Shown: positions 62,522-64,000 of the stretch, one piece after another | Layout of the letters: each line of letters begins with the position of its first letter | How positions within the stretch are numbered: position 1 is the first letter of the stretch | Assembly (NCBI RefSeq): GCF_008806595.1 | Contig: NZ_VZRB01000020.1 | Coordinates: forward strand, 1 to 64,000 | Direction of reading: 5' to 3' | DNA from: Streptomyces luteolifulvus | Lineage (GTDB): Bacteria; Actinomycetota; Actinomycetes; Streptomycetales; Streptomycetaceae | DNA: 64,000 nt | Notes under the pieces: model-generated | Database searches by the model: none | What the model was told of the DNA's origin: nothing | Seen by the model: only the letters and a program-made list of their open reading frames with translations | Translations under genes and position numbers: made by a program

Positions 62522-63136
62522 ATGAACAGCACCACTCGCAAGCCCGTCCGTCTCGCCGTGTACGACACCCTCGCCGACTGGGAGACCGGGCACACGACCG
62601 CCCACCTCGCCCGCGCCGGGTACGAGATCCGGACCGTCGGCCCGACCACGGCCGCCGTCACGAGCATCGGCGGCCTGCGCATCCAGCCCGACGCCGCCCT
62701 GAACGACGTACGGCCCGAGGACAGCTCCCTGCTGATCCTCCCGGGCGCGGACCTCTGGGACACCACCGACGACCTTGCGCCCTTCGCCCGCACGGCCCGC
62801 GCCTTCCTGGACGCCGGCGTGCCCGTCGCCGCCATCTGCGGCGCCACCGCCGGACTCGCCCGCGAGGGCCTGCTCGACGACCGTGACCACACCAGCGCGG
62901 TCTCCTTCTACCTGGCCGCCACGGGCTACCAGGGCGGCGGCCGCTACCTCGACACCGACGCGGTCACCGACCGCGGCCTCGTCACCGCCGGCCCCACCGA
63001 GCCCGTCGCCTTCGCCCGCGAGGTGCTGCGGCTGCTCGGGGTGTACGAGGGCGAGGTGCTCGACGCCTGGTACCGGCTGTTCCACGACTCCGACGCGGGG
63101 GCGTACGTGGTCCTCGAGAAGGCCGGGGCACTGTGA
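62522..63136 (+). CDS. DJ-1/PfpI family protein
   Basis: ATG at 62522 with GAGGAGG upstream; 204 residues. DJ-1/PfpI blocks: VRLAVYDTLADWETG, LLILPGADLWD, and the nucleophilic Cys in VAAICGATAGLARE. Members are glyoxalases, chaperone-like proteins, amidases or isonitrile hydratases. The stop overlaps the MarR start as GTGA, so they are coupled; the MarR protein probably controls the pair in response to a reactive small molecule. Confidence 0.87.
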   Translation: MNSTTRKPVRLAVYDTLADWETGHTTAHLARAGYEIRTVGPTTAAVTSIGGLRIQPDAALNDVRPEDSSLLILPGADLWDTTDDLAPFARTARAFLDAGVPVAAICGATAGLAREGLLDDRDHTSAVSFYLAATGYQGGGRYLDTDAVTDRGLVTAGPTEPVAFAREVLRLLGVYEGEVLDAWYRLFHDSDAGAYVVLEKAGAL

Positions 63137-63579
63137 GCCGGGAGCGTCAGGACCTGCTCAGCCGCAGCGCGCTCGGTGTCTTCCGGCTCAACGGCCAGTT
63201 CCTCGCGGTGGCGGAGGAACTGGCCCGGCCGGCCGGGCTCACCGCCGCCTGGTGGCAGGTGCTCGGCGCGGTGCTGGGCGAGCCGCTGCCCGTGTCCGGG
63301 ATCGCCCGCGCCATGGGCATCACCCGGCAGAGCGTCCAGCGGATCGCCGACCTGCTGGTGGAGCGCGGCCTCGCCGAATACCGGCCCAACCCCGCCCATC
63401 GCCGCGCCAAGCTCCTCGCGCCCACGCAGGAGGGTCGCGCGGCCGTCGCCCGGATCAGTCCCGGCCACGCCGCGTTCGCCGACCGCCTGGCCGAGGCATT
63501 CGGCGAGGCGGATCTCGCGGCGGGCGTGGCGGTGCTGGAGCGGCTGTCGAAGGCGCTGGACGAGCTGGGGCCCGCCTGA
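63133..63579 (+). CDS. MarR-family regulator
   Basis: GTG at 63133 overlaps the DJ-1 gene stop; 148 residues. Winged HTH with LPVSGIARAMGITRQSVQRIADLL as recognition region and wing YRPNPAHRRAKLLAPTQEG. Probably autoregulates the operon via the inverted repeat at 62480-62497. Confidence 0.88.
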   Translation: MSRERQDLLSRSALGVFRLNGQFLAVAEELARPAGLTAAWWQVLGAVLGEPLPVSGIARAMGITRQSVQRIADLLVERGLAEYRPNPAHRRAKLLAPTQEGRAAVARISPGHAAFADRLAEAFGEADLAAGVAVLERLSKALDELGPA

Positions 63580-63739
63580 CGACGTTCCCGGCCGCCGTGC
63601 GCCTGCGGGCCGGCGGCGGGAAGGTGTCATACAGGACCGACCGCCCGTTACGGAACCGTAGACAGCTCGCCGCTCGACTCCCCGAAGGGCCGGTTTATTC
63701 TCGGCTCGATCACATTATGGGGGGAAAGGCGGGGCGGCC

Positions 63740-64000
63740 ATGGAGAAACTGGGGCCGGGGGATCCGCAGCGCATCGGTGCATACCGGCTCTTCGCGCGGC
63801 TGGGCGCGGGCGGGATGGGGCAGGTCTATCTCGCGCGCTCCGACCGGGGGCGGACGGTCGCCGTGAAGATGGTCCGGCGGGAGCTGGCCGCGCGGGAGGA
63901 GTTCCGTGCGCGGTTCCGGCAGGAGGTCCGCAATGCCCAGCGGGTCGGGGGATTCTGGACCGCGCCGGTCCTGGACGCCGACACCGAGGCCGCCGTGCCC
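63740..64000 (+). CDS. Serine/threonine protein kinase, N-terminal part
   Basis: ATG at 63740; 87 codons then the window ends, open. Kinase subdomain I LGAGGMGQVYLARSDRG and subdomain II Lys in VAVKMVRREL are clear, after a short IGAYRL lead. The remaining kinase domain and any sensor domain are outside the window. Typical Hanks-type actinobacterial kinase. Confidence 0.85.
   Translation, partial: MEKLGPGDPQRIGAYRLFARLGAGGMGQVYLARSDRGRTVAVKMVRRELAAREEFRARFRQEVRNAQRVGGFWTAPVLDADTEAAVP

Overview
The window is a high-GC actinobacterial chromosome segment, almost certainly Streptomyces. Evidence: extreme third-position GC, frequent GTG starts, 4-bp GTGA/ATGA start-stop overlaps, the dnaK-grpE-dnaJ-hspR operon with HspR (HAIR) operators, and a core order (dnaK operon, clpB, PLP aminotransferase, pyrE, fba, kynurenine genes, purA) that I recall as that of the central S. 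coelicolor chromosome. No tRNA, rRNA or CRISPR array was seen.

Layout. 1-560: the 3' end of an IS transposase that cuts off an Imm10-like immunity gene. 569-1459: a Yip1-family membrane protein. 1560-8352: a minus-strand array of secreted FG-GAP/integrin-like proteins, four intact (each with seven repeats) and two decayed; two share a putative ECF-sigma promoter block. 8647-14082: a divergent, tightly coupled operon of two receiver-only response regulators, a membrane HEAT-repeat protein, a family-2 glycosyltransferase and a large CHASE3-HAMP-GAF histidine kinase. It looks like a phosphorelay that controls an exopolysaccharide synthase. 14121-14187 is a 33-bp perfect palindrome acting as a terminator. 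14200-16515 is a membrane Fe-S (Hdr-like) oxidoreductase.

16731-31425 is the stress core with accessory genes: a degenerate MraY/WecA-like protein, dnaK-grpE-dnaJ-hspR, an orphan sugar-binding lipoprotein, then an accessory cluster of three paralogous LuxR-type regulators, a secreted DLSWS-repeat peptide and a Rieske-like protein lacking its ligands (23743-27527), followed by a PPOX protein, clpB and a YbjN protein. The peptide cluster is the best candidate for an undescribed system.

31556-40937: PLP aminotransferase (with a likely phage TG1 attB), a Cys/Gly-rich membrane peptide, DUF2617 plus a membrane spermidine synthase-like protein, a CoxG-like tail-anchored protein with PEPEPA repeats, an aldose epimerase, pyrE, fba and a DHA2-type MFS exporter. 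41026-43410: DUF3151, a lone large serine recombinase and a DUF3151-like 3' remnant. 43518-46670: kynA, kynU and a formamidase-like hydrolase, tryptophan to anthranilate. 46881-51563: a DUF1023 hydrolase carrying an inserted Streptomyces palindrome, an acyltransferase fused by deletion to a headless response regulator, and an intact NarL-type two-component pair. 51626-64000: cytochrome P450, Uma2 protein, ABC exporter with a GbsR/MarR regulator, diacylglycerol kinase-like protein, purA, two conserved hypotheticals, a FadR-type regulator with an omega-aminotransferase, a DJ-1/PfpI-MarR pair with an inverted-repeat operator, and the start of a Ser/Thr kinase.
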